Shown piece after piece: positions 1-6,223 of a stretch of DNA of 6,223 nt. How positions within the stretch are numbered: position 1 is the first letter of the stretch; each line of letters opens with the position of its first letter. Below the pieces are notes generated by a model. The model ran no database searches and was not told where the DNA came from. It saw only the letters and a program-made list of their open reading frames with translations. The position numbers and the translations under genes are program-made. The stretch is from Fidelibacterota bacterium (GTDB lineage Bacteria > Fidelibacterota > BS150m-G59): contig JADHUZ010000087.1 of the NCBI GenBank assembly GCA_016784265.1, forward strand, positions 1 to 6,223, in the 5' to 3' direction.

Positions 1-766
1 CAACAAATTGGCATCAGCTGCGGTGCGGAATATTGACGAATTCAATGAAAAGGTAAATCAGCAGGAAGATAGCGATTTGGATCCGATGCCTTACATGGTG
101 CTGTTGATTGATGAATTTGCCGATTTGATGCTGGTTGCAAAAGGAGAAGTGGAGGAACCAATTGCTCGTCTGGCTCAGATGGCACGAGCGGTTGGGATTC
201 ATCTCGTTTTAGCGACGCAACGCCCATCGGTGGACGTGATCACGGGTGTTATCAAGGCAAATTTTCCGGCGAGAATTGCTTTCAATGTTGCATCAAAAAC
301 CGATTCTCGAACTATTCTTGATATGAACGGTGCGGAAAAACTGCTCGGTCGTGGTGATATGTTGTTTTTATCCGGAAGATCGCCACAGCCGATTCGTATT
401 CATAATTGTTTTGTATCGCTCGATGAGGTTGAAAATGTGCTCAAGCATATTTCTTTGCAACCCAAATTTGTCTCCGATAATCTACCGAGCGTTCGAACCA
501 ATAAAACGTCCACAGATCTTGATTCTACAATTGATTATAAGAACGATCCGTTATTCGATGAAGCGAGAAGTTTGGTGATTTTGCACCAGCAAGGTTCGAT
601 TTCTTTGTTGCAACGGCGGTTGAGAATCGGCTATTCACGCGCGGCTCGAATTGTTGATCAATTGGAAGAAGCCGGAGTTGTTGGACCTTACGACGGTAGC
701 AAAGCCAGAGAAGTTTTAATCGCTTCCGATGTCGAAGATGAATATTCGGTGCTTGATGATGAATAG
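1..766 (+). CDS. ftsK: DNA translocase FtsK/SpoIIIE, C-terminal part (5' end outside window)
   Basis: This is the C-terminal end of the hexameric ATP-driven DNA pump that moves the chromosome at the division septum. The first complete codon is at base 2 and about 254 residues are visible. The stretch KLASAAVRNIDEFNEKV is typical FtsK motor sequence. The Walker B strand LLIDEFADL has its Asp-Glu at visible residues 37-38. It is followed by family-typical blocks: ARLAQMARAVGIHLVLATQR, then PSVDVITGVIKANFPARIAF, then AEKLLGRGDMLF. After a variable linker, bases 545 to about 724 encode the gamma winged-helix domain (core QRRLRIGYSRAARIVDQLEE and VVGPYDGSKAREVL), which reads KOPS-like polarity sequences in characterised FtsK proteins. 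The Walker A motif and N-terminal membrane domain lie upstream of the window. The reading frame is intact to the TAG stop. The identification is very secure. The downstream gene starts within its last codons, so translational coupling is likely. Confidence 0.97.
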   Translation, partial: NKLASAAVRNIDEFNEKVNQQEDSDLDPMPYMVLLIDEFADLMLVAKGEVEEPIARLAQMARAVGIHLVLATQRPSVDVITGVIKANFPARIAFNVASKTDSRTILDMNGAEKLLGRGDMLFLSGRSPQPIRIHNCFVSLDEVENVLKHISLQPKFVSDNLPSVRTNKTSTDLDSTIDYKNDPLFDEARSLVILHQQGSISLLQRRLRIGYSRAARIVDQLEEAGVVGPYDGSKAREVLIASDVEDEYSVLDDE

Positions 767-1370
767 ATTGATTGTATCTCTTTTTTTACTTTTTTCTGTG
801 GCTTTCCCGTTCAAATCAACGCAGAAGATCGTCAAGAAAATTCAAAATAGTTTCGAAAGCGCGAGCACGATTCAAATTGAATTTGAACAGATATTCTATT
901 GGTCAACAAGTGAAACTTTGGACACACTGAGTGGCTCTTTTTTCTTGAATCCGGAGAAGAAGTACAGAATTATTACTCCAGATCAGGAGATTTTATTCGA
1001 TGGTGAAAATGTGTGGACTTACAACAAAGTCAATCAGCAAATTATCGTGGATAAACAATATGAGAACGAGAATTTTAATCTGAAAATCCTTTGGAACGAT
1101 TGGAATGAATATTTCGATGTCAACAAGCATCCTGATTCACGCGAAAATGTGATAGCGTTGAAGATGGTTCCAAAGAGTGAAGATACTCTCGTTCGAGATG
1201 TCAAAGTTTTCGCCGATCAAAATACTTGGCGGGTTTTTTCTTTGGTTCAAAAGGATTTGAACGGAAATGTTACGACAATTTATATTCGTTCATGCGAAGA
1301 AATTCAGGTCGAAAAAGATTATTTTAATTTAATTTTCAGCGAATCGGCAGAGATAATAGACCTCAGATGA
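756..1370 (+). CDS. lolA: LolA-like outer-membrane lipoprotein carrier protein
   Basis: The product is a probable periplasmic chaperone that carries lipoproteins from the inner to the outer membrane. From the ATG at 756 it is 204 residues, close to usual LolA length. The N-terminus (MMNRLIVSLFLLFSVAF) is a signal peptide with one Arg and a hydrophobic core, without a clean Ala-X-Ala cleavage site. LolA-type features follow: an amphipathic helix (TQKIVKKIQNSFESASTI), the F-x-Q-like block IEFEQIF at residues 41-47, GSFFLNPEKKYRI, and the strand pair EILFDGENVWTYNKVNQQII. Two adjacent in-frame ATGs (756 and 759) are possible starts, both inside the end of ftsK. Further upstream starts would put charged residues before the signal peptide. 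No strong Shine-Dalgarno is seen, which fits coupling to ftsK termination. The stop overlaps the next start (ATGA). The family is divergent, so the fold is surer than the exact partner set; no LolB is visible. Confidence 0.85.
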   Translation: MMNRLIVSLFLLFSVAFPFKSTQKIVKKIQNSFESASTIQIEFEQIFYWSTSETLDTLSGSFFLNPEKKYRIITPDQEILFDGENVWTYNKVNQQIIVDKQYENENFNLKILWNDWNEYFDVNKHPDSRENVIALKMVPKSEDTLVRDVKVFADQNTWRVFSLVQKDLNGNVTTIYIRSCEEIQVEKDYFNLIFSESAEIIDLR

Positions 1371-2320
1371 AACGGGGTAATGTTTTAAAATTGTTTGCGG
1401 GAATTTTCCTGAGTGGGATTGGTGTTTTCGTGATATTTCGAGAAAAATCGCCATTGGAAATCTGGAAAGCCATTCAAACTGGGAATATTTCGATTATCTT
1501 TTTGGCAGGATTTGTACTGATTACCAGTGTTTTCGTTCGGGCATATCGCTGGAAGTATATTTTGCCACAAAATTTTACCGTAACGCTCCGAAGGAGTTAT
1601 GAATCAACAATGATCGGCAATATGTTGAACAATATCCTGCCGTTTCGATTGGGAGAGATTGGCAGATTGATGGCACTAAGACAACTTTCCGATGTGAAAA
1701 TTCGTTATTCAATTTCCAGCATTGCAATAGAACGGATATTTGACCTTTTGATGCTTGTTGTCGTGTTTTTCTTCGCATCTGGATTTTATCCTGATGAAAA
1801 CTTTCTAGGCATCGGGAAACGGCTTTTTATCATCGTTTCGATTTTGCTTTTTCTAACTATCATTTTAACAATAGTAGTTTTTAATTATCGAAAAACAAAC
1901 GGCAAAATTGGTGAATATTCGGATATTTTAATGCAAAGCATTCGACACTTGGTGGATAAAAAAAATGGTTTCAGAATCGCTATTTCTTCTTTTGTCTTGT
2001 GGGGAATGTATTGTTTAACGACGGCGTTGGTGCTTTATGCATACGATGTTTCGATGCAGCATCTCGTCATAATCAGTGCAACTTATTTGGTTGGTGCAAG
2101 TTTGGCTTATTCTATCCCATCTGCACCGGGTGGGGTTGGCACCTATCATGGAGTTGGCATTGCTTTGTTGACTGTGTTGCTCGCAGAACAACCGGCGGTA
2201 TCTAACAAGGAAGCAATTGTAATTGTTTTGCATTCTTTATCATTTATATTATTTACAATTATTGGGATAATCCATGTGTTATCGCTAAATTTGAGGCTTC
2301 GGGAATTGGTAAAAAAATGA
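1367..2320 (+). CDS. Flippase-like integral membrane protein (lysylphosphatidylglycerol synthase TM region / UPF0104, AglD-like)
   Basis: This is a 317-residue polytopic inner-membrane protein of the family that includes the MprF flippase domain and archaeal AglD. Hydrophobic segments lie near residues 8-24, 42-57, 127-143, 152-171, 205-226, 230-250, 258-272 and 283-306. Two family signatures are present: NMLNNILPFRLGEIGR at residues 85-100 (the N-x-x-LP-x-R-x-GE-x-x-R block) and PSAPGGVG at 251-258. The length is normal for a stand-alone member, and there is no C-terminal aminoacyl transferase domain as in MprF, so lysyl-lipid synthesis is not expected. The start overlaps the lolA stop by four bases. 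The likely role is movement of a lipid or lipid-linked glycan, inferred from the family and from the polysaccharide genes just downstream; the actual substrate cannot be read from the sequence. Confidence 0.88.
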   Translation: MKRGNVLKLFAGIFLSGIGVFVIFREKSPLEIWKAIQTGNISIIFLAGFVLITSVFVRAYRWKYILPQNFTVTLRRSYESTMIGNMLNNILPFRLGEIGRLMALRQLSDVKIRYSISSIAIERIFDLLMLVVVFFFASGFYPDENFLGIGKRLFIIVSILLFLTIILTIVVFNYRKTNGKIGEYSDILMQSIRHLVDKKNGFRIAISSFVLWGMYCLTTALVLYAYDVSMQHLVIISATYLVGASLAYSIPSAPGGVGTYHGVGIALLTVLLAEQPAVSNKEAIVIVLHSLSFILFTIIGIIHVLSLNLRLRELVKK

Positions 2321-2325
2321 ACAAT

Positions 2326-2330
2326 GAAGG
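2326..2330 (+). promoter_or_regulatory. Ribosome binding site for the Wzc/BY-kinase gene
   Basis: GAAGG lies nine bases before the ATG at 2340, in the 19-base gap after the flippase-like gene. It supports 2340 as the start; the nearby ATG at 2324 is out of frame. This is one of the clearest Shine-Dalgarno matches in the window. Confidence 0.7.
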
Positions 2331-2339
2331 CAATCATCA

Positions 2340-4610
2340 ATGAATTTACATAAAGAACGAATCTTGACCTCGCAAGACATTTGGAAGATTGTGAGAGGAA
2401 AATGGTGGCTCATCGTTTTGGGCGCATCTATTGGTTTTTTTGCTGGGATTTATTTAAACTACACTTCAATCCCTCAATATCGCAGCGCAACATTGGTCTT
2501 TGTTGAGGATAGAAATCCGCAAGCACAATCCATATTTCAGATTAGTAATGCCAGTAATTCAGATAGGCAATTGAACAATGAAATGGCGATTTTGCGCAGT
2601 CGCACAGTAACAACTTCCGTGATTGATACATTGATTAATTCCGAAAAGACGGATTTATTTTTATTTGGGAAAAAGTCTCATCACAAAATCCCAAATTTAC
2701 AGCGGTTACTTTCATTTTTGCCTTGGATATCTGCAGTGCAGGAAGATACGATATTTCATGAAATTCCGGAGCACTGGACAGAAAGCGATATTCGAAATGC
2801 AGCGAGTAGATTGAGGAGCAATTTATCCATTTCGCCTGTAAAAGGGACTGGATTGCTATCAATTTCAGTTACTGCCCCAGATCCTGAAGAAGCCGCACTA
2901 CTCTCGAATACAGTATCTCGAATTTATCAGCATCTTGACATTTCCAGAAGTAGGGCGGATATTTTGGGCGTGAAAGAATTTTTATCCAGCCGTCTGAGCA
3001 AAGTCGGAAAAGCCTTGGAAGAATCCGAAAGGAAAATAGTCGAGCATCAGGAAGAACAGGGCGTGATCAATATCTCTTCTTCCGCCGAAAATTTAATTTC
3101 TCAATCTTCTAAATTTGAATCCAATTATTTAAGCCTGCAAACGGAGATTGAAGCGTTATCGAAAAAATTGGAAGTCCAACGATCTTTACTATCAGATACC
3201 GAAAAAGCGCTGATTGATGAAGCGTGCTTATTTTCGGATCCGCTTATCGAAAATCTGAGAAAGGAAATTGCCGGGCTGGAAACCAGTTTGTTATCGAAAA
3301 ATATTGGTGGATACTCAGAAAACGATCTGTGGATTATTTCAACGCAGAATAAAATCAATGAATTGAGAAGTTTATTAAAATTAGAGACAGAAAAAATGCT
3401 CAGCAGCAAGATGGTTGCAATTAATCCGTTGGAGCACAGAGAAAAATTGCTGACCGATATTTTTTCCACAGAAACAGAATTGCAAACCAAAGAAGTCCAT
3501 TCTGATGCTTTGCTCAAAATCAACAAAAATTATGAGCGAAAGATCAACCAATTGCCGGCTAAGATTCTGGAATATGTTCGTTTAGAGCGAGATCGGCAGA
3601 TTAATGAGAATGTATTTCTGTTGTTAAAAACGAAGCATGTTGAATATGGAATTTCGGAACAGACAAAGTTGGGAAGCATTCAAATCATCGATCCCGCACT
3701 ACCCAATTATGCGCCGATATCGCCAAATAAACAAAAAAATATGATTCTTGCAACTGTTGTTGGATTGGTTCTTTGCATTGTTGTACTGGTGGTTTTAGAA
3801 ATGTTCGACAACACAGTCAGAACAAAAACAGATTTGGAAGAATTTAATTTGCCCTTGTTGGGAATGGTGCCTTTTGCAGTGCAGGAAAATGGATTTCTAT
3901 GGAAAAGGTCAACCAATAGAAATCAGATTCAAGCTTTCCGAAATCGACTCATATCTCATTTTGATTCGAAATCGCCGATTTCAGAATCATATCGCCATTT
4001 GCGAACGAGTTTGCACTTTATCCAGCATGACGGAAGATTGAAAACAATTACGATGCTGAGTGCTGGTCAGAAAGAAGGAAAATCCGCAACAGCAATCAAT
4101 TTAGGAATTACATATTCTCAACTTGGCAAAAAAACGCTTTTGGTCGATAGCGACCTTAGAAAACCAATAATACACAGGGTTTTTCGTTGTGAGAAAGAAC
4201 ATGGATTGACAGATGTATTGAACGATGGTTTGGATCTTGATGTCGCAATAGAAAAGACGGATATTGAAAATTTTTCGGTTTTGTCTTGCGGCACGATACC
4301 ACCCAATCCTTCTGAAATGTTAGCCTCAAAAGAGATGGACAATTTAATCGAAAAATTGAAGGAAAGATTTGATAAAATCATTTTTGATACACCGCCAGTC
4401 AATGCTGTTGCTGATGGTGCAATTGTTAGCAAAAAATGTGATGGAGCCGTGCTTGTTGCGTTTTCGAATTCTACTCACAGAGATTCTCTGGCACATGCAG
4501 TTGAGTATTTGGAAAGGATCGATGCAAATTTACTCGGCATCGTGTTAAATGGAATACGAAAACATCACGCAACGCCGTCGCACTATTATTATTATTACGG
4601 TAAAGATTAA
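2340..4610 (+). CDS. Polysaccharide co-polymerase fused to BY-kinase (Wzc-type tyrosine autokinase)
   Basis: This 756-residue inner-membrane protein probably controls chain length and export of a surface polysaccharide through cycles of oligomerisation and tyrosine autophosphorylation. In order it has: an N-terminal Wzz domain with TM1 at about 22-39; a long periplasmic part rich in predicted coiled coil (about 205-300 and 310-440); a GNVR-type segment ending in the Pro-rich block PNYAPISPNKQKN (455-467); TM2 at about 468-487; and a cytoplasmic kinase domain. The kinase shows the E-x2-R-x2-R oligomerisation motif (E549, R552, R555), a Walker A loop at 574-584 (SAGQKEGKSAT, K581), Walker A' LLVDSDLRKP at 600-609 (D603, D605), and Walker B IIFDTPP at 680-686 (D683). 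The C-terminus carries five consecutive tyrosines (749-753), the expected autophosphorylation cluster. Walker A has Gln where Pro is common and Ala after the Ser, but the key Lys, Ser and Asp residues are kept, so it should be active. Length and order match Gram-negative fused Wzc proteins. No Wza exporter or phosphatase is in view. Confidence 0.95.
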   Translation: MNLHKERILTSQDIWKIVRGKWWLIVLGASIGFFAGIYLNYTSIPQYRSATLVFVEDRNPQAQSIFQISNASNSDRQLNNEMAILRSRTVTTSVIDTLINSEKTDLFLFGKKSHHKIPNLQRLLSFLPWISAVQEDTIFHEIPEHWTESDIRNAASRLRSNLSISPVKGTGLLSISVTAPDPEEAALLSNTVSRIYQHLDISRSRADILGVKEFLSSRLSKVGKALEESERKIVEHQEEQGVINISSSAENLISQSSKFESNYLSLQTEIEALSKKLEVQRSLLSDTEKALIDEACLFSDPLIENLRKEIAGLETSLLSKNIGGYSENDLWIISTQNKINELRSLLKLETEKMLSSKMVAINPLEHREKLLTDIFSTETELQTKEVHSDALLKINKNYERKINQLPAKILEYVRLERDRQINENVFLLLKTKHVEYGISEQTKLGSIQIIDPALPNYAPISPNKQKNMILATVVGLVLCIVVLVVLEMFDNTVRTKTDLEEFNLPLLGMVPFAVQENGFLWKRSTNRNQIQAFRNRLISHFDSKSPISESYRHLRTSLHFIQHDGRLKTITMLSAGQKEGKSATAINLGITYSQLGKKTLLVDSDLRKPIIHRVFRCEKEHGLTDVLNDGLDLDVAIEKTDIENFSVLSCGTIPPNPSEMLASKEMDNLIEKLKERFDKIIFDTPPVNAVADGAIVSKKCDGAVLVAFSNSTHRDSLAHAVEYLERIDANLLGIVLNGIRKHHATPSHYYYYYGKD
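4584..4598 (+). repeat. Short TAT triplet run encoding the C-terminal tyrosine cluster
   Basis: Four TAT codons followed by TAC encode five tyrosines next to the kinase C-terminus (SHYYYYYGKD). Slippage in this run would change the tyrosine number in steps of one without shifting the frame. It is short, so it may be only a consequence of tyrosine selection in an AT-rich genome. Confidence 0.6.
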
Positions 4611-4615
4611 TCTTT

Positions 4616-4620
4616 GGGGA
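4616..4620 (+). promoter_or_regulatory. Probable ribosome binding site for the sulfatase-fold gene
   Basis: GGGGA lies four bases before the TTG at 4625. The spacing is short. It still supports a non-ATG start here, because an in-frame stop at 4601 leaves no ATG or GTG between it and the conserved N-terminal strand. Confidence 0.5.
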
Positions 4621-4624
4621 TAAT

Positions 4625-5485
4625 TTGAATTTTATTAAAAAAGTTTTTTCGAAAGAAAAAAGAAACAATATTTTGTATATTGTCATTGATTCGGCACGAT
4701 ACGATGCGGCGATTCGTGCAAAAACTCCGAATATGGATAATTTCGGAAAATGGGAAAAGCGGTGGAGTTTTTCCAGTTGGACTTTTCCATCGCATCACAC
4801 TTATTTGATGGGGATGATGCCGCATACGAATCCGCAGGGCGTTTTTGCAAGTGAAGTTTATAAAAAAGATTTCGTCAAATGGGTCGAGCGTTCGGGAATT
4901 GATGATGTCGCGTTCAAAAATTTCGTGCCGCATCTTTCACTAACCAAATTTTTGAAAAAATACAATTATGAAACGAATGCGATGGTTTCGATGCCAGTTT
5001 TGAATCCGCTGACGAATTTTAACACGGCGTTTGATTCGTTTGAATTGATGGATAATCACAATGATTTTGCTGGGATGATTGAAAAAATTGATTTTTCGGG
5101 CGAAAATCCAAAATTTTATTTGCTCAATCTCGGCGAAGCACATTATCCATATCGCTTGCACGGTGAACCGGATGTGCCAATTTTGCACGGCGTTCACGGT
5201 GTTTTCAAACATTTAGACGATTTTGTCGCTGAGGGAGAATTTCGTGAAGAATCCGATAAATTTTTCAATATGGAACAGATGAAAAAAATGCAAAATAAGC
5301 AAGTTGAGTGCATTGAATATATTGACAATTTGATTGGAAAATTATTCGAGAAATGTCCGAAAAACACATGGATTATCATCACATCGGATCACGGAGAATT
5401 ATTTGGAGAAGGTGGATTTTTCGGGCATGGACCGATTTTCCACGAAAAAGTTTTTGAAATACCATTTATGGAAGGGAAAATGTAA
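4625..5485 (+). CDS. Short sulfatase-fold / alkaline phosphatase superfamily protein with Thr at the nucleophile position
   Basis: The 286-residue product keeps the core of the sulfatase (PF00884-like) fold. The first strand NILYIVIDSARYDA (15-28) supplies metal-ligand Asp22. The block SSWTFPSHHTYLMG (50-63) aligns with the sulfatase C-x-P-S-R site but reads T-F-P-S-H, so Thr53 replaces Cys/Ser and His57 replaces Arg. SDHGELFGEGGFFGHG (254-269) supplies Asp255-His256. One acidic residue plus Thr, Asp and His is the metal-site set of LtaS-type phosphotransferases, so formylglycine-dependent sulfate hydrolysis is unlikely; a phosphoester hydrolase or phospho-group transferase is more plausible. 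There is no signal peptide or membrane segment, so it seems cytoplasmic, unlike LtaS or secreted sulfatases. It ends just after FEIPFM, where relatives normally continue for about 100 residues or more. The start is TTG at 4625; an in-frame stop at 4601 limits extension. It sits 14 bp after the BY-kinase gene and 1 bp before cysC. The fold is secure; the substrate is unknown. Confidence 0.8.
   Translation: MNFIKKVFSKEKRNNILYIVIDSARYDAAIRAKTPNMDNFGKWEKRWSFSSWTFPSHHTYLMGMMPHTNPQGVFASEVYKKDFVKWVERSGIDDVAFKNFVPHLSLTKFLKKYNYETNAMVSMPVLNPLTNFNTAFDSFELMDNHNDFAGMIEKIDFSGENPKFYLLNLGEAHYPYRLHGEPDVPILHGVHGVFKHLDDFVAEGEFREESDKFFNMEQMKKMQNKQVECIEYIDNLIGKLFEKCPKNTWIIITSDHGELFGEGGFFGHGPIFHEKVFEIPFMEGKM
5471..5476 (+). 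promoter_or_regulatory. Ribosome binding site of cysC inside the end of the sulfatase-fold gene
   Basis: GAAGGG lies ten bases before the cysC ATG at 5487 and encodes part of the upstream protein's tail (MEGKM). It fixes the cysC start at 5487 and ties translation of the two genes together. Confidence 0.7.
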
Positions 5486-5486
5486 A

Positions 5487-6083
5487 ATGACAAAAAATGT
5501 AACTTGGCACGATGGATTTGTTTCCAAAGAAATGCGCGAAGAACGCAACGGGCACAAGGGCGCAATTGTTTGGTTGACTGGACTCAGCGCCAGCGGAAAA
5601 TCAACTTTGGCGAGAAAAGTGGAGGAAATTTTATTCCAGCACGGCTTGCATGTGTATGTGCTCGATGGCGACAATGTGCGGATGGGATTAAACTCGAATT
5701 TGGGTTTTTCGCCGGAAGACCGTGAGGAAAATATCCGTCGTGTTGGCGAGGTGGCAAAACTTTTTGCTGATGCTGGAAATATCGTCATCACAGCATTTAT
5801 TTCGCCATATCGTGATGATCGTCAGAAAGTTCGTGCAATTATGAATGAAGATGATTTTGTCGAGGGATTCATCAAATGTAGCGTCGAAAAGTGCATCGAG
5901 CGAGACCCGAAAGGTTTGTATCAAAAAGCAATTGACGGCGCAATTCCAGAATTTACCGGAATCTCGGCGCCTTATGAAGAACCGGAAAATGCCGAAATTA
6001 TCGTGCCGACAGATGAACAAACGGTGGAAGAATCCGTCGAATTTTTGATTGACGAGTTGAAGCGGATGAAAATAATCGAATGA
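5487..6083 (+). CDS. cysC: Adenylyl-sulfate (APS) kinase
   Basis: This cytoplasmic enzyme phosphorylates APS with ATP to give PAPS, the donor used by sulfotransferases and by PAPS reductase. The 198-residue product is a normal full-length stand-alone CysC. It has the N-terminal signature [14 protein letters not shown] (4-17), the P-loop GLSASGKS (32-39), [11 protein letters not shown] (59-69), [20 protein letters not shown] (72-91), ISPYRDDR (105-112, with Ser106 at the phospho-serine position of the family), KGLYQKA (142-148), and the substrate lid [11 protein letters not shown] (156-166). The start at 5487 is chosen because it has a good Shine-Dalgarno and gives the canonical N-terminus; the frame is open further upstream only as a shadow of the previous gene. 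No cysD, cysN or cysH is in view, so APS must come from elsewhere. The position between a sulfatase-fold gene and a sugar epimerase points to sulfation of a glycan rather than cysteine synthesis, which is inference. Confidence 0.96.
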   Translation: MTKNVTWHDGFVSKEMREERNGHKGAIVWLTGLSASGKSTLARKVEEILFQHGLHVYVLDGDNVRMGLNSNLGFSPEDREENIRRVGEVAKLFADAGNIVITAFISPYRDDRQKVRAIMNEDDFVEGFIKCSVEKCIERDPKGLYQKAIDGAIPEFTGISAPYEEPENAEIIVPTDEQTVEESVEFLIDELKRMKIIE

Positions 6084-6111
6084 GTTTGGTCACTCTTCGC
6101 TTTTCAATAAA

Positions 6112-6223
6112 ATGAAAATTCTAATCACAGGCGCTGCCGGTTTTATCGGGTTTCATGTTGCAAGGCGGTTTCTTGATGATGGTTACGAAATTGTCGGCAT
6201 TGACAATTTGAATAATTATTATG
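6112..6223 (+). CDS. NAD-dependent nucleotide-sugar epimerase, N-terminal part (probable UDP-glucuronate 4-epimerase; 3' end outside window)
   Basis: Only 37 codons are visible before the right edge. They read [20 protein letters not shown] and continue to GIDNLNNYY. The Rossmann dinucleotide-binding motif is G7-A-A-G10-F-I-G13, and the Asp at residue 31 is where this extended SDR class binds the adenosine ribose. The combination GFIGFH plus DNLNNYY matches UDP-glucuronate 4-epimerase / CapI-like proteins better than GalE or dTDP-glucose dehydratase, so UDP-galacturonate production is the likely job. The ATG at 6112 gives the canonical start, though no convincing Shine-Dalgarno is present in the 28-base gap after cysC. 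The catalytic Tyr-x3-Lys lies outside the window, so the exact substrate remains uncertain. Confidence 0.85.
   Translation, partial: MKILITGAAGFIGFHVARRFLDDGYEIVGIDNLNNYY

Noticed and set aside
3125..3526. 133-codon open frame on the minus strand inside the BY-kinase gene
   Set aside because: It is fully antisense to the coiled-coil region of a clear gene, is Ser-rich low-complexity, and matches no family I recognise; it is a shadow frame.
4572..4598. TAT repeat considered as a mobile-element or CRISPR-like repeat
   Set aside because: It is a short coding triplet run explained by the tyrosine tail of the kinase, with no spacers or flanking inverted repeats.
4607..4933. 108-codon open frame on the minus strand opposite the start of the sulfatase-fold gene
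   Set aside because: The plus strand encodes conserved metal-site motifs here; the antisense translation shows no domain.
5334..5486. In-frame upstream extension of cysC to an ATG at 5334
   Set aside because: The extra 51 codons overlap conserved SDHGE coding sequence in another frame, and the canonical APS kinase N-terminus plus Shine-Dalgarno sit at 5487.
5399..5791. 130-codon open frame on the minus strand across the sulfatase-fold/cysC junction
   Set aside because: It is antisense to two well-supported genes, including the conserved APS kinase P-loop region, and its translation shows no recognisable domain.
5486..5800. Possible frameshifted continuation of the sulfatase-fold protein
   Set aside because: The sequence after 5486 is accounted for by a complete cysC, so no remnant of a sulfatase C-terminus remains in any frame.
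6084..6111. Possible terminator or promoter between cysC and the epimerase gene
   Set aside because: The 28-base gap has no convincing hairpin, T-run or -35/-10 pair.

Overview
The window is a gapless run of six same-strand genes from a diderm bacterium. It looks AT-rich, with many AAA, TTT and ATT codons. LolA implies an outer membrane. The chain ftsK - lolA - flippase-like protein, at low GC, suggests the FCB side of the tree or one of its candidate phyla, but no marker here fixes the phylum and this placement is inference.

Layout: (1) the 3' end of ftsK, cut by the left edge; (2) lolA, starting inside the last codons of ftsK; (3) a membrane protein of the lysylphosphatidylglycerol synthase TM-region / flippase-like family (UPF0104), joined to lolA by an ATGA overlap; (4) after 19 bp, a full-length Wzc-type chain-length regulator fused to a BY-kinase; (5) after 14 bp, a short sulfatase-fold (alkaline phosphatase superfamily) protein starting at TTG; (6) after 1 bp, cysC (APS kinase); (7) after 28 bp, the first 37 codons of a nucleotide-sugar epimerase resembling UDP-glucuronate 4-epimerase, cut by the right edge. 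No gap exceeds 30 bp. I see no terminator, RNA gene, mobile element or CRISPR, so one long transcript is plausible.

The left part is housekeeping (chromosome segregation, lipoprotein transport). The right part is the beginning of a surface-polysaccharide locus: a Wzc/BY-kinase for export and chain length, an epimerase that probably supplies a uronic acid, APS kinase making the sulfuryl donor PAPS, and a sulfatase-fold enzyme whose nucleophile position is threonine. Together they suggest an acidic, possibly sulfated or phospho-substituted exopolysaccharide. The most unusual element is the sulfatase-fold protein: it has the metal-site residues expected of Thr-dependent phosphotransferases such as LtaS, yet ends about 30 residues after the Asp-His metal motif, and its last codons carry the ribosome binding site of cysC.
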